A DNA stretch of 64,000 nucleotides from Lepidodermella squamata (taxonomy: Eukaryota > Gastrotricha), in contig JBLDXI010000001.1 in assembly GCA_047495785.1 (NCBI GenBank), positions 186,001 to 250,000 of the forward strand, in the 5' to 3' direction. Shown piece by piece: positions 13,101-26,700 of this stretch; within the stretch, counting starts at the first letter, position 1; each line of letters opens with the position of its first letter. Below the pieces are notes generated by a model. That model saw only the letters and a list, made by a program, of their open reading frames with translations. It was not told where the DNA came from and made no database searches. The position numbers and the translations under genes are program-made.

Positions 13101-16100
13101 CGAGCAGTTGAATTAATGTGAATGTGTAACATTTCGGTGAAAACTATTTGAAGACGTGTTCGGGAGTCGGAATTATAAAAGCAATAACAGAAGCAACAAC
13201 ACGCCATCGCGAACGCGCCTTCATACTTGCTGGCATCTAACAACATGATATTTTTATGTCTAAAATTGTTGCGGCCCCAACTCTCTCTCAGCAACTTGTA
13301 AGTTGCATCGCATTTAATAACACACCGGCGTTGATGAAAAATAATACGAGGGAGCGCGCGAGTGAGCGCAGGCCGATGATGCCGAGCGCAAAAAGTGAGC
13401 AAATCTAGGTATAAAAAAAAGTTTGATGAACACCGCCACATTTTCAGCAGATACATTCACTAGCAGCGAGAACTACCTATACACATCCGCAAATAGCTTG
13501 TCGACATATCATCATAAAAATTGCCCTGCTATTTTCTAGCAATCATTCATTCCAAACCGTTTCACGCTATTTACAGGTAAAAATCGCGCAGGTAGCAGAA
13601 TAGGTAGCAGAAAGAGCGAAAAGCCAAGAATTAGAAAAATCTTATAGGAAGAACTTATTAGGATGACTGAACTAAAATTCATCCAGAGATGGATCATACT
13701 TTGATGATGATTATGATGTTTTGTACATATGCACACATAGTAATACATGATGGAAAAATATAATTTTGGGATATGTTTGCGTTGCTAGTTCTTTTCGCTC
13801 TTCTTTTTGAAGCGGAAAGAATACAGCGGGCGCGGTTTTTTATACCGTAATATTCGCGTTCACATTCTCTAAAAAAAAATCTCCAATTCTTAGCAGCTAA
13901 CTGCTCGCATTATTATTTTTTACAGACGCTTTCCAGTTTTTGACGTTTTATTACCGTGACGTGTGCGCACTTGCGCTTGCAACGCAAAACGAGCCGCCCT
14001 TGATTATTTTTTTGACTGCATCATCTGTAATACCTACATATTTCTAAATGTAAAATGTAAAAGAAAGATAAATAGCCATTGTTCCTTCAAAAAAAGAAAG
14101 CAAACAAAAAACGACTTGAGAATATGATAATAAACGCGCGCACTCTCCTCGGAAAGGAAAATTTATATAATGCAAAGGTAACTTCGAGACGATTCCTAAT
14201 AGCGAGTATGGAACATCATGCATCACAGACTCCATGGGTGCGTGATATTAAAATTGGCAAACAAAAAGTTGCACGACACAAATATGAAATTATTATGATA
14301 TTATTATCTAACTAATATTATATATATAAGTCAAGGTGCTGTCAAATAGGCTGCGCAAAACCAGTCGCCGTGCTAAAAAAGCATCTTCAAGAGTGTAAGA
14401 GCAGCCGTAAGATTTGATAACCTATTGCTTACCGATGATACTCCTGCCCGGCTTCTATTCGTTTGGGCTATAGAACCCTCAGCTCCATTTACAAGTTGCT
14501 TGTTTTAGCAAAACCTGACATGGAGAGAGGCCAAAATAAAATGTCCAATTTTATTGAAAGCCCCAAGATGTTGTTTATTAACAAATTTTCAGAGACTATG
14601 AACAATTTCGATAAAATTACACCAATTTACTTTGAAGGACCGGGCTTATTAGGCTTCTGTTAATTGAAGTGTTGTCACGTTGAACTGCGAAAAAATTGCC
14701 GCGGGCTTTTGACAAGAGCTTGTCCGTACGTAGTTGAAGTTGTGGGACTAAATTCCACGACTAATATACGGAATAGCGTTCCTATAAATTTGCAGTAAAA
14801 TCGTGGGCCATTCGAGAGACAAGTGTTATGGCGAAAATAATAACGCTGTAATATTCTATCATTGGCGCCGCGTTTAATTCCATTAGATTGGTCTCGTATA
14901 TACTACGCTACAACGATGTTAAATCAACTTCTCTAATTTTTCCTTAGTTTTTATTAAAACAATAAGATGTTTTCTTGGTATAGGCCGCCGTGCCCTCGCG
15001 CCATCTCGTAAAACAAAAATTCTCAACGAAATTGGTTCCGTTTTATTAGGAACAAGGGCGCCTAAATGTGGTGGGAATGGACCGAAACAAAATGCCTCCG
15101 TCACTGACTGGATAAGTACTAAAATGATTGCATCAATATTTTTATAATTTATAATCATAAATAATAGTCTAATACTGTAATTTAGACGGAAAATAAATTA
15201 AGTATTTGAGACTTCAGCTCTTGTTATATAGCAAACACTATTATATATTGAAACCGAAATGGTGGAGTATAATCGAATCAGAGAGGATATAAATTCGAAA
15301 TTATAAAATCATTACAAATAACATAATGGATACGGCAAATAAAATACACAAATATATAAGAAATAAATAAATAGGCAGTGTTATCAGAAGTGGAGCCACG
15401 TCTATGAGTTCTTCAATTTTAGACGCGATATACGGCCTTATTAAGTCAAATTGATACTTAGAGCAAACATGAAACGTAAACATAATTGAAAATGGAATTT
15501 TAATTTCTAGATTTGCCGCACCAGCCGCGCAGACCGAATTTGGTTAAATATTTTCCTCCACCATCGAGAAAGTTTTACTAATTTCTTAGCTTGCGCGCAT
15601 ATAATATAGCACAACTATGCATATTATTATATGGATACAACATGCGAAATGAAAAACATAATTTTTCCAACTTATATAAGTATATGCCGGAATGAGGATA
15701 GGTGCAATGAAAACTAGTGGCTGTAAAAAATGCGATGCTGTCATGAGCACATATATTACGAAAAATTAACCATGCCAATTTTCGTTTTCAAAATTATTGC
15801 GACTCAAATAAACTCATGCATTCGTGAAGTGAAGCGTACTTCAGGGCGGCATATTAGCCTGGTAATCACTAATATGACAATTTGAAACTTAATCTCGCGG
15901 AAGGGCAAACTTATGCATGGCCCTACGACTTCACCTGCGCTAGCAAGCAAAATTGAAAGTAACAGCTTTCGAGAAAGAAGCAAGCTATTTTTACCCTGGG
16001 AGAAGCATATGATGAGGTTAAAGTGTGACGCGTTGAAAATTCAGTTCCCATGTGCGACAGCCATTTCAATATAATACATGGCACTGGTGCGATGGAAAAA

Positions 16101-16738
16101 TCACAACTGCTTTTATGTAGGCACTTGGGTCGATAGAAATTCAACTTCGTGTTTTCTTGTTTTATCGGGCCGTTCTGATTTTTTTTCGGAATAACCGCGC
16201 TTTTTTTCTTCTCACTTGGGTATTGCAGGCGAAGACGAAGTGCTGCTAAATCCAACAGCCCAATTTATAAAAAACAATAATTCAATAAAATTACAAAAAA
16301 CGGCTTTCCGAACAAGGACTAACGCCGCTACTTTACACAGGTGATATATTGTAATTGTTATAATTCTTCCATGTAACACTTGATCAGCTGCTTGCCATTC
16401 GAATAACCCATGTCTGCCAAGTGAATGTTGCTATGTAATTCAATAACACATAGATCAACCCGTGATTATTAGCAAAATCTTTATTCAAATTTGAAGCAGA
16501 ATTGCTGGGCAATAATTTAAAAAACTTCAACAAGGCTTAGGAGTCAGTTAGTAAATCCAGAGCTGCGATGTAAGCTTCAAGCGGGTGATAAACCGCTCAA
16601 GCATCACAACTGGCTCGACCAAATCAGACCGGAGTTTAACTCAATGGTTCAACCACATTGCTATAAGCTTTCTCAGTTATATACAAAGACAAGAAAGTCG
16701 ACAGCAACAGTAAAAATTGACACTAGTAAAAGGGAGGC
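7186..16738. other. About 9.5 kb gene-free stretch upstream of the zinc-finger gene
   Basis: No exon with a convincing domain or paired splice signals was found on either strand. Most of it is AT-rich with (TAA)n/(ATT)n runs. The part near 9.1-11.3 kb is richer in CG and holds many short overlapping frames of Arg/Ala/His-rich composition, as expected by chance in CpG-rich DNA. The left end should contain the promoter and 5' UTR of the zinc-finger gene; the right end (about 16.3-16.7 kb) should contain the 3' UTR of POLDIP2. Distant regulatory elements are likely but cannot be read from one genome. Confidence 0.5.
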
Positions 16739-17980
16739 TCAGTGGTCCTCAGGGATCGAGGAAGCTGGATCGGCATACGGCTCACTGGGTGGTTTTTCTT
16801 TCGACGAACCCTTGTTGTCACTTGAATTACCGGGCTTGTGGGGCGATGAGGACGACGGAGTTGAAGATGAGGAAGGCGAAAATGGCTCCCGAGATTCGAG
16901 ACTGAAAGGAGGAATACGGCAGTCGAAAAACGTTGGCTGAGCGTTCGTTGACGACAGTCGTTCCATCTTGAAAGTTCCCCACATATGTCCACTCGGGCTT
17001 TGTAATGAAATGTGACTGGTGTATTGAAAGGCTGGCTGGCCAGGTGATAGCACTGGCTCTTGGCCAACTACGCCGCGGCCTTGAACCGTTTCCAAGGTCC
17101 CGGACAATGAAAAGATACGCCAATGTCTTTCACGGAGTTGTACGGGTTCTTGAGTCATATTTTCCAGACGGATTAAATAGCGCCACCAATAAACCGATGA
17201 ACCCTGCATTTCGCGGCAGCCCATGTAAAATGGGATTACTGTGACGCGAATCCCTTCAGTTGTCTCCCGATGGACGTCTGACAGTTCCAGCCACGTTTTG
17301 TTCCGGTCTTGCCAAGCACGCAAAGTCTCTCGCTGTTGCAGTGAAGCGTGCGAACCGTCTTCTGAAGACACATTTTCATAAGAGAAGAACTAGCAATACC
17401 AACAAATTAATGGTGGATGATATGAGGAAATAAAAACAAACCTTATCGAAAAGCTCATGTCTAAGTGGTGGTGATTCACTTGTGGTATACGGCAAAATGT
17501 CTTCATGACTGACATAGTCGAGTCCAGGGATAGCATATAACGCCCTGCCACTTTCGCGAGAGCCGAGAAACGTCACTGATTCAGTCTGAGCCCGAATATG
17601 GGGACAATCTCGCGAATCGATCAAACATTGATAAAAAGAATGAGGTACGCCATTCACCTCTTTAGAACTGTTTGTTCTAAAATAATAACAAGATAAATGA
17701 TGTTGCATAGAGAATGGGCAGACTATTCATACCTTGTGTGAGGCACTCTTGGCTGATCTCTGTCAAACACTTGCGCCAGCCAAGGAAATAAGATTACACC
17801 ACGATAGCCAAAAACACGGTGAAGAAACAGCTGGCCGACCGAATACTGTCCAACTTCCTTTCGAGCCTCCAATATTCCAACTTCGGCTAATCTTGATTAT
17901 ATATATGCATGGAAATTATTGCTGAATTACATAAATATGCAAGAATACCTTGTAGAGTAGAATCTTCTAAAGCTGAGCAT
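16739..17980 (-). CDS. POLDIP2: Polymerase delta-interacting protein 2 (PDIP38)
   Basis: Four exons (17980-17949, 17891-17733, 17676-17442, 17389-16739) give 358 residues; human POLDIP2 has 368. Exon 1 codes for only ten residues plus two bases (MLSFRRFYST...), which looks like the start of a mitochondrial presequence. Exon 2 carries the GQLFLHRVFGYRG block and exon 3 carries RDCPHI and YAIPGLDYVSHEDILPY, both near-identical to vertebrate POLDIP2. Exon 4 holds the ApaG/DUF525 domain, with LELSDVHRETTE, VYWWRY, RERHWRIFSLSGTLETV, GRGVVG and RIPPFSLES. The family binds the DNA polymerase delta p50 subunit and PCNA and has mitochondrial roles (CLPX, lipoylation); this is family knowledge. The C-terminal tail is longer and more Ser/Pro-rich than in vertebrates. 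Exon 3 uses the unusual donor GTTTGT. Confidence 0.95.
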
Positions 17981-20725
17981 CACACCGAAGAGTCTAGTCA
18001 TTTCCAATGAGACAAGATACAGTAAAACCTAGAATAAACGCACAGAAAGACGTTAATATTACTAAATGAGTCTAGAGCATCAGTGTTATTGGTTCCACGC
18101 AATTGAATCGTTAATATTCAATATGACACTCAACCTCTTTGGCGAATACTGTATACGTGCAAATTTTCGCGAATTTCGCGAGAGAAAAATGGCCCTCGCG
18201 AAAATGTTCACGTATACAGTAAACTCTTCAAGCAATCACCAATCGGCTGCAATTGATGAACTCACTTTGCGTCACTGAATGATATACTACTTAACCGGCA
18301 CCTTATTATTATGTGTGCATTCATGACATTTCAATGCAGTGAAGAGGTCAAATCAGCTTGCAGCAACTTCTCTCAGACGCGTCAGATCATTCCGGCATCT
18401 AGCAGGCGAACTACATCGATATAACTACATTCCATTAGTCTTTCAACTTATACGCTGGCGTTCTATGTACGCTGCCTCGGCCAAACCTGCAACTAAGTAG
18501 TTTACTTGTCTTCTATCCACAAGACTATTCACAAGCCGCGCGCTGAATCGCCAACATTCATAAAACGCTAAAAACGCCGCTAGCTACATAAGTAGGATGG
18601 CAATACACGCTTTCAGTCATTTACTAATTCTACCTCGTCAGGTGATGGGTGATCTGGTGGTTTCATGGGTCATGGATGAGGGCAGTGATGCTGATTGACA
18701 AAATGATTATTAGCTTTTTCAACTCAAGATGTTGACAGTCGTATCGGCTTGAGGAAAGAAGACCAGAAACGAAGGATGTCGGACAGATACGTACCCGATA
18801 CGTCCATATTCGTATTAGAATTCGAAAATTGATACGCAGGTATTTGCCTCTCAAATGTCTGCGAACGGCTAACGTTAAGCGAACTTAGAAGCGCGAGAGC
18901 AGAGATTTGTGGTTTGATCACGTGACCAAGGATATAAATGGTCAAGGTCGTTCTTTATTATTGATAAAAAAAATTAAAATAAATATCCTAGCTACATCGG
19001 GTCAGGATAATTCAGGTCACGCCGAGATTAAATTAAATAAATTATCTCAAATATTTTTGTTTGACCTTGACCGCATTCAGAGCGCTATCTTTTTTCTTTT
19101 ACACACTTGTTGCGCTGATATCGTCCCACCTCGATCAGCTTTCGATCAGCCTCCAATGATCGATATGTCGTTAGAATAGTGACCCTTGGCCGAACCAAAG
19201 TCCCAATCTCAATCTTTCTGGTTCCCAATCTTCCAGATCTCTACCTTCGCTAGATATTTCTGTTGAAAAAGGTATCTGAAGTTGGCAGGTCACGCGGTCC
19301 AATTATTTTTTCCGGCCCCCAACTCATTAGAATGCCACCTGAAAGTAGTTCAATCGATCTTAAATATGAATGACCCGCTATTTATTGATCCCCCAGCTTC
19401 GATTTCGTGGTTGAAAAGTAAAAAATCTTACTTTTTTCTGCTCAAACGGACCATTCCATGTCTCTTTTGCAGAGTCAGCGATGATGAAAAACTCGTTGCG
19501 TCCCTGCCGCTTATTTTTAACGACCATTAGCTGCCATTTATCATAAAACTCATTATCATTTTTTTGCCCTCGTACATTGTGCCCTTACTTCATAAAAGCT
19601 ATGTTTTACCTCGTTAACTTCATCTGACTGTTCTAAATTATGCGCAGACGATAACAGGTAAATTTCCTCAAAACAACAGTGTGCGTCTAATATTTTTGAA
19701 TGAACAACTGATGTTTAAAAATGCTTTTTCCCAGTTGCAAGACAGTACTCTGTAATCTTTGAAATCGCCGATTAAGATAACACGCGTATAGTAGTGCTGG
19801 ATCGGCAAGCTGAATTCCGATTTTTTCGGGCTTCTCAAGCTCTATCATCCCACAAGGCGAAGTCTATGTCCTCTTGGCTCTTTATGCAAATTACTAAGAT
19901 GGGGAGTAGTGGTTTGCGAATTTCCTCTGCTGGCTCATTTATCTTATTCTAACCAATCGAGCTTTTTGACTGTTTTTATTGCTGCCTGCGGATCATTGTA
20001 CTTATGTAGTGGTTTTGGGCTAGTCTTGTATATGATTGAATATTTATTGGTCAATATGGTGATAGGGCTTAAACAGAAATGATCAGAGATTGATGATGAC
20101 TGCTGTTTTGCGCCGCTTTGAATTATCTCGGTTTGGTATTACTTGTATTTTCAGAGTAATTGTCTCAACTCGAAATTATACCTTCGCGAGACAAGACTGA
20201 TTGTGATCTGATTGGAATTCAGCCCCATAGTTGAATTGAGCTAGGACCAAAGTCGACATGCTAGCTTAGCATTTGATTCTTTATTAATTTGAATTGAAAT
20301 TAGCCAATCAAGTCAAACCATGACCGACACTGCAGGTTTTTCTTCGGCGAGACACCGATTTTTGATCTTACTGTCTGCAGTCATTTATCGGATAATAGAC
20401 CATCTTCTTGTAGTAAAACAGTTATAAATTTTAAAACCTAACTTATTGCATTAATTTCACGGATTTAATTTGATGTGAAGCACTTGTCTTGTTGTCAACA
20501 TTAAAATATTATAATATACGACTTTATGTTCTGGAGTCATAGATAGTAATTTGATCTCTGTCGGGAGTGAAACGCTTGAACCTACATTTTTTTATTCCAG
20601 AATCTCCTCATTGCTTAATCACATCGCACAATTTACTGGATTTAATATTATTTCTATTGTTGATATTTGTTTTAGATAGCCGATTTACCCTTATTTCATC
20701 CCACCAGTAATGCTTCGGCGAAGAA
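17981..20725. other. Intergenic region between POLDIP2 and EGFR-type gene
   Basis: This lies between the 5' end of the minus-strand POLDIP2 gene and the 5' end of the plus-strand receptor gene, so it should hold both promoters (head-to-head). Apart from a small foldback element at 18149-18219, I see no gene. Just upstream of the receptor ATG there is a strong acceptor-like sequence (pyrimidine tract, then CACCAG at 20698-20703 or so). It may end a 5'-UTR intron or be a trans-splice site. Confidence 0.5.
18149..18219. mobile_element. Short foldback (MITE-like) element with TA flanks
   Basis: The sequence begins CTGTATACGTG and ends CACGTATACAG, and the inverted match continues inward through ATTTTCGCGA-type sequence, so the whole 71 bp can form a hairpin. 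It is flanked by TA on both sides, as expected for a Tc1/mariner-type non-autonomous insertion. The length is very small for a MITE, so it could be a decayed or internally deleted copy. No coding capacity. Confidence 0.5.
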
Positions 20726-23700
20726 ATGCTGATTCCACCCAACCGCTCATTTGCACTACGCAGTAACAGCTTTACACTTCGATTACCAGGCAAGCGCATA
20801 TTTCGATTTGATAAGCTTATTCATTCGTTTCTGTTACGTTCAGCTCTCTTGATTTTTCTGCATTTGATTTGCTGTGCATTTCCACAAGCGTCCACTCAGC
20901 AGCAACAAGCGGGAGTAGTCTGTGCATCTCTCCTGATAACAAATACAAAGCGGCCCGACGCGGAATTATCTGGCCGATCGGGATGTGAATACATTCTTCA
21001 AGATGTGACTTTGAGAGGAATAAATATTGCTGACTTCACCGCCGTAAGTTCTTTTATTTATTTTGTTTCGCTTGAGTTGCGTTGTGTGCATGTTTCCTAT
21101 CGCTTAACAAGTACTTACGTTTTTTTTGCTACCGTTTAGCTGAACGAAAAACTAAGCACCATCAGCTCTATTGATGGGGTTTTAGTGATTGATGATGTTG
21201 TGTACTCCGGCCGTTCTTCAAATGTGAGTCAGGCTACAATTCGCTTCCCTCGTCTAGTAGTGATTCGCGGCAATGGAGTCAGAAACCGGGCACCGGTTCT
21301 ACTCTCCAGTGGAACTTGTAAGAATACTATAACATGGAGATGAAGATGATCAAAAACTGGTTTATTTTTAGTCTACCCATCCGTTCTCATCCGCCAGTTT
21401 CAGGTGTCAGGCAGCCCAGTGTCTATTTCATTTCCGCAGCTTCGCAGTGTCAAGTCCGGTGATATCGTAGTTAGTTTATCGCTACAGGTACGATAGCTTC
21501 AGCATTAGATTTCGTAATATAAATTCGACAACATTTGATTTAACAGTTTGCTTTTGCGAAAAATATCAATTGGGATTCATTTTTGGAGAGCTCAGCTTTG
21601 CAGAAAGTTGACATTTCAACAGGCGGTCGAAGCACTTGTTCGCCGAGGTGTCCTGCCGATTTCAGCTTTTGCTTCGGCCCTGAGCAATCGGATTGTCAGT
21701 TACGCTCTCTTGGATCGTCGGGATGCGATTCAGAGTGTCTAGGGGGATGGTAAGCAGAGAGTAAATTTCAATTTCTTTTACTATAAACAGTTTTTCTGTT
21801 AACAGCACTGCGCCTTCAGATAAAACGAAGTGTTTTGCGTGCAAAAAATTCAGGGATGTTTTGACCAACGAGTGTTTTTCGGGTGGCTGCCCTCGGCTAT
21901 TCGATCAGACTGGAAAAATTCGACCAGATGGACGATACACCTTGGGAGAATCTGTAAGTTATTTACTTTCGATTTTCGGAATTTCGACAACGCCATCTTT
22001 CATTTTCAGTTTTGCGTGAAAGAATGTCCCACGGGCTTGGTTCGCTTCACCGATTCGTGCTTATTGCGCTGCCCTAGTTCGGATGATTTCCATTCCTTTG
22101 AGTCAGAAGGCGCTTGTAAAGAATGTCCCGATAAAAAGGTGCAGTGTCAAGAAGCAGTTGGCGAATGTTACCCTGAAAAGCTGGATGCACTTGATGGATT
22201 AGTCAAGGACTCAAATGTTGCTAATTTCGCCAGCTGCACGAAAATTGTCGGAGAAATGCTTATAGCTCGCGGTTATTTGAGTTACGAAAATGCGAAAAAG
22301 TACTTGACAAATATCAGGACAATCGTTGGAAAACTAAAAGTGCGATATACACTTTACCCGGACTTGGATTTTTTCGAAAACTTGACATCAATTGAAAACC
22401 GATGGGAGTCGGATACGTACACTGACGGCGCGGGAAACGACGCATCGCTGCTGATCGACAACAACATCGCGCTTCACAAATGGGGCATGCCTCGTTTAAG
22501 ATCGGTGCGAGGCCGAATCACGCTTTTGAACAACCCAAAACTATGCGTTCCACCGGCGGATGTGCTAACGTCGCAAGTCATCGCGCAGGAATCGCGAAAT
22601 ATGTCCGCAACGATTCGTTCGTCGGGCAACAACGACCCGTCGTCGCCGGAATGCGCGTGTAGCCCGAAATGTAAGCTAACGGCGCCGCAAAACAGTCAGT
22701 CTTGCATAGCCCCGAACGATCCGACTCAATGCGTCGCTTGCGCGTCTTTCAAGGACGCTGAAACCGGCGAGTGTCTGACCATCGATCAGTGCAGACCACC
22801 GCAGAATCGATACGTTTCAAACAGCTCGAGCACGCCTGGGCTGTGTAAGGCGTGCCACAGCGAGTGCGTTGGCTGTACTGGCGACGGGCCAATGAAATGC
22901 GCCGCTTGTAAAAACTTCAAAAGAAGCACAGATGGTGAGCTATTTTCGTGCTGGGTAATTCTTGATTAGTTTTTATTGATTATTCCTCTCTCACCGCAGG
23001 AGCGTGCGTATCGGAGTGCAGTGATAGCGAGTACGCTAATTTGTCGACGAATACGTGCGAGCCGTGTCACCCGGGCTGTTCGTCTGGCTGCTACGGTCCA
23101 GGCAATTCACTCTGCTCTTCGAATACGCCTGTGCAGCAGCCGACCAGTGGCTGCAAACCGGGCTGCAAGCTCATATTGTATTCGCAGAAGAATGAGGCGT
23201 TTTTATGCCAAGCTAATACGTGGTGAGCTAATTTTCGAAGCCGGTACCTTATACGAATGAGATAACACACAATTAGATGGGTACAAATAATCCACACAGA
23301 GACAAAAATAGAACAGCAAGGTGAAGAAACGTATAAGATTTTACTAAAGATTGTGTGCTCGCCAAAATGAAGTGGACAAAAATGAAAGTAGGGCAGTTTT
23401 AAGGAAACAATGTATTCGTGAGGTGTCATAAAGCTTGGACAATCAACAAATCAAAGGAAAAACAAGCAGTTGACACAAAGATAGGATTTATACAAAGTAT
23501 GTATGTTTCCTCAGATTAAAAAAAGCTGCTCGTATTTCTAGGTATCATCTAATAAATAATTTTTTGATCTCACGAGTACATTAAAATTACTCAGTTTGTC
23601 CGAGAGCAATCATTTGACCTTGAAAAAAATTCATTTTGGAATTTTAATTAGAATCAGCTGTATATCTAAGCATAGAAACGAATTTCTTTGCCTCAGGAAA

Positions 23701-26700
23701 ACACTTATAAATTAGTCCGTGACCCATTTTCACGTTATACAGTGTCAACTTTTCCGAATTTTTTGCGCAACAACAGAGCTTTTCTCGACGCTCAGACTTT
23801 TCTATGGAATACAACTATCATTTCTTGATTACTAAAATTAATTTTAAACCCTTTTACTAATGGGGCGGATTTTGCCTACTAACCGATGAAACAATGAAAC
23901 AATGAAACAATGAAAATTTTTATTTTTCCTCCTCCGCTGGTTCATTGTTGGCTTGTGATGGTAATATTCGCACAACAAGAGGAACCGTTTTACCGCAAAG
24001 GTTTAGGGGAGGGTGACGATCAGCGATCACGGGGTGCCGCCATCGGTCACATTCATGAAGAGCCTGCTTTTCGCATGAAATTCGAAATTCGCTATTGTTA
24101 AAGTTAGCATTCGCCATTCGTCGCGATCTCGCGCTGCTATTTGCGTCAGTTCCCAATCAGCTACTTCCTTAGTTTCAACCCTTATCACGACCGCTGTTTT
24201 CGCCGGTCTCCCAACTTTCGGGGGTCCTTCATAAATATTTTTGTATTGTAATTTGACCAATCCTATTTTATTGAGGCTTCTATTCATTGCGTGACGCCAG
24301 GTAGTTTTAGGTGCGCCTTTGGGTTTTTTCCATTTTTCGGGGTTATTCCAATTTAGCATTGCGTTTGTCAAGCTGCTAGCGTTATATTCATCTTCTCGAA
24401 TAATGTGGCCTAAGTATCTCATTCTTTGTTTTTCTATCAACCTTCCGACCTCTATGACTCCACCGCAAACCAATCTGAGGTCGTAGTTAGGTATGAAGTC
24501 CAATAATTTTATGCCCTACTAACCGGACCTCTTTGTTTGAATTTCAAATTTTTGGGTTTTACGTCTGCGTAAGCGTTGCATTTCTGGTTTATTTTTTCAG
24601 TCCCGATGGTTACTTCCAGTCTTCCAATTTCTCAGCTTATAATGCTGATGCGACTAAGACGCCGGAAGCGTGCTTCAGAAAGTCCGGCCGCGTGTTCCAG
24701 ACGTCGCCGCGCCCTGCTTATTGCCTACCTTGCTCAAATAACTGTCTCCGCTGCTCATCGTACTTTTCATGCTCACAGTGCGTGGCTGGCACGTACGAGC
24801 AGGTTATTCTTCTGTCGGCCGATTACGACTCGGACAACAAGCCGGCGAATAGCGGAGGCTCATTGCCGCGTTCTCTCGACTGCGTCGATCAATGCTATTC
24901 CGGATTTTACGGCGAAGTGACAAATGGTAACGGGCGGTGTCGTAAATGCGACGAAGCCTGTACGGTAATGCTACTTAATTATTTTGCTAAATCTCGTGCG
25001 TAATAAACACATTTTCGTATAGCAATGCAGTGGTCCAACTGCAGACAACTGCACGAAATGCCGCCTTCGTGTTCCAGTCGAACCTCCGAAAACCGTGGCC
25101 GGCGCTACGCAGGCTGCTATCAGCCCTCCGAAAAATCCCTGGAGCTGCGTCTCGCACTGCCCGCCTAAACTGCCGACGGTGATCGCGCTGTGCAACGAAA
25201 CCGAGACCACATCGCCGAAATCACCCAGCATTGCGATCACTAAGAAAAGTGACGCGCCTGATTGCATTTCTGCTGAAAAGGACATGGAGAAGTTCAACCA
25301 GACGCTGCCGACCGTGCTTGGGGAATGTTCGGCTCTCCTCGCTCAGAGTGGACCTTCGACAGGCGCCATCATCGGCGGGTCGGTCGCTGCCGGCCTCGTT
25401 GTCATCATCATCATAGTCGTGCTGATTGTCGTGTGCCAGCTGAGGAGACGGGCTCGCGATAAGAAAGAGACTGCTATCATGATGCAACGTCTCGAGCCGA
25501 CGCTCGAGCCTCAGGACGGCGCCACACGTGTCGACTCGATGGCCTCCTCGTTTTTCGGCTCGTCCAAGCCCGACATGGCTAACATGCGATTGATCGCCGA
25601 ATCTTCACTCAAGAAGGGCCAAATGCTGGGCAGGGGGGCGTTCGGCACAGTCTACGCCGGCATTTGGCAGCCAGAACCGGGTGTTCGGGTGCCGGTTGCT
25701 CTGAAAGTTCTGCGGCGACGCGGCCCAGCTGGTTTAACCACGGCGGTCGAAAGCCCGGTCGGCAGCGGCCAGCCGTTGACTGAGACGAAAGCTGATGTCA
25801 GCAGCAGTCGACCCCAATCCTTGGCAGAGAAGTCGTCTAACCCGATTGATGAAGTTATCAACGAGGCTCGAATTATGTGCTCCGTTTCTCACCCGTGTTG
25901 CGTCCGTGTCGTTGGTTTATGCCTCGGCTCTGAAGACGTTGTTCTGGTCACCCAGCTAATGCAGCTCGGTTCGTTGCTTGATCTCTTACTAGCTGAAAAG
26001 GCGACGTTCGAGAGCGGGTCAAGTGCCCAGCGCAAATTCGGAGCCTGGCACTTGCTGACCTGGGCGCATCAGATCGCAGATGGCATGAATTACCTGGAGA
26101 GTCGCGGCGTCATTCACCGTGACCTCGCGGCTCGCAATGTTCTCGTTCGCAATTTGACCCAAGTTCGTATCACAGATTTCGGACTCGCGAAACTGCTCGA
26201 GGGTCAGCAGCGCGTTTACCGGCCGATCGCGGGCGCGGGCGGCGAGCGGCTGCCGTTTAAGTGGCTTGCGGTTGAGTCGCTGATGCAGCGGGTTTTCACC
26301 CACAAGTCTGATGTTTGGAGTTTTGGCGTCACCCTATGGGAGCTTTTCACGTTCGGCGACCCGCCTTACGGTGCCGGAATAACACCGGACCGACTGATTG
26401 GGCAACTGGAGGACGGCAACCGACTACCTCAGCCGGCAATAGCCAGCATTGACGTCTATACGCCAATGATCAAGTGTTGGTTGCGCGACCCCGAGCTGCG
26501 GCCAAGTTTCGCTGAAATGGCAGAATGGTTCAAGGCTATGGTAGCCGACCCGGGTCGGTTCCTAGCGATACCTGGCGATTCGCATTTCCGTGAACCGAAT
26601 ACAGCGCCTGTCCTGCCGCCTTCGCCCAACGAATTACTCGCGGATCTCGGTGTTTCAAATCAAGTATATGGAGAGGTCAGTTCCTTTACTCTTCATGAGA

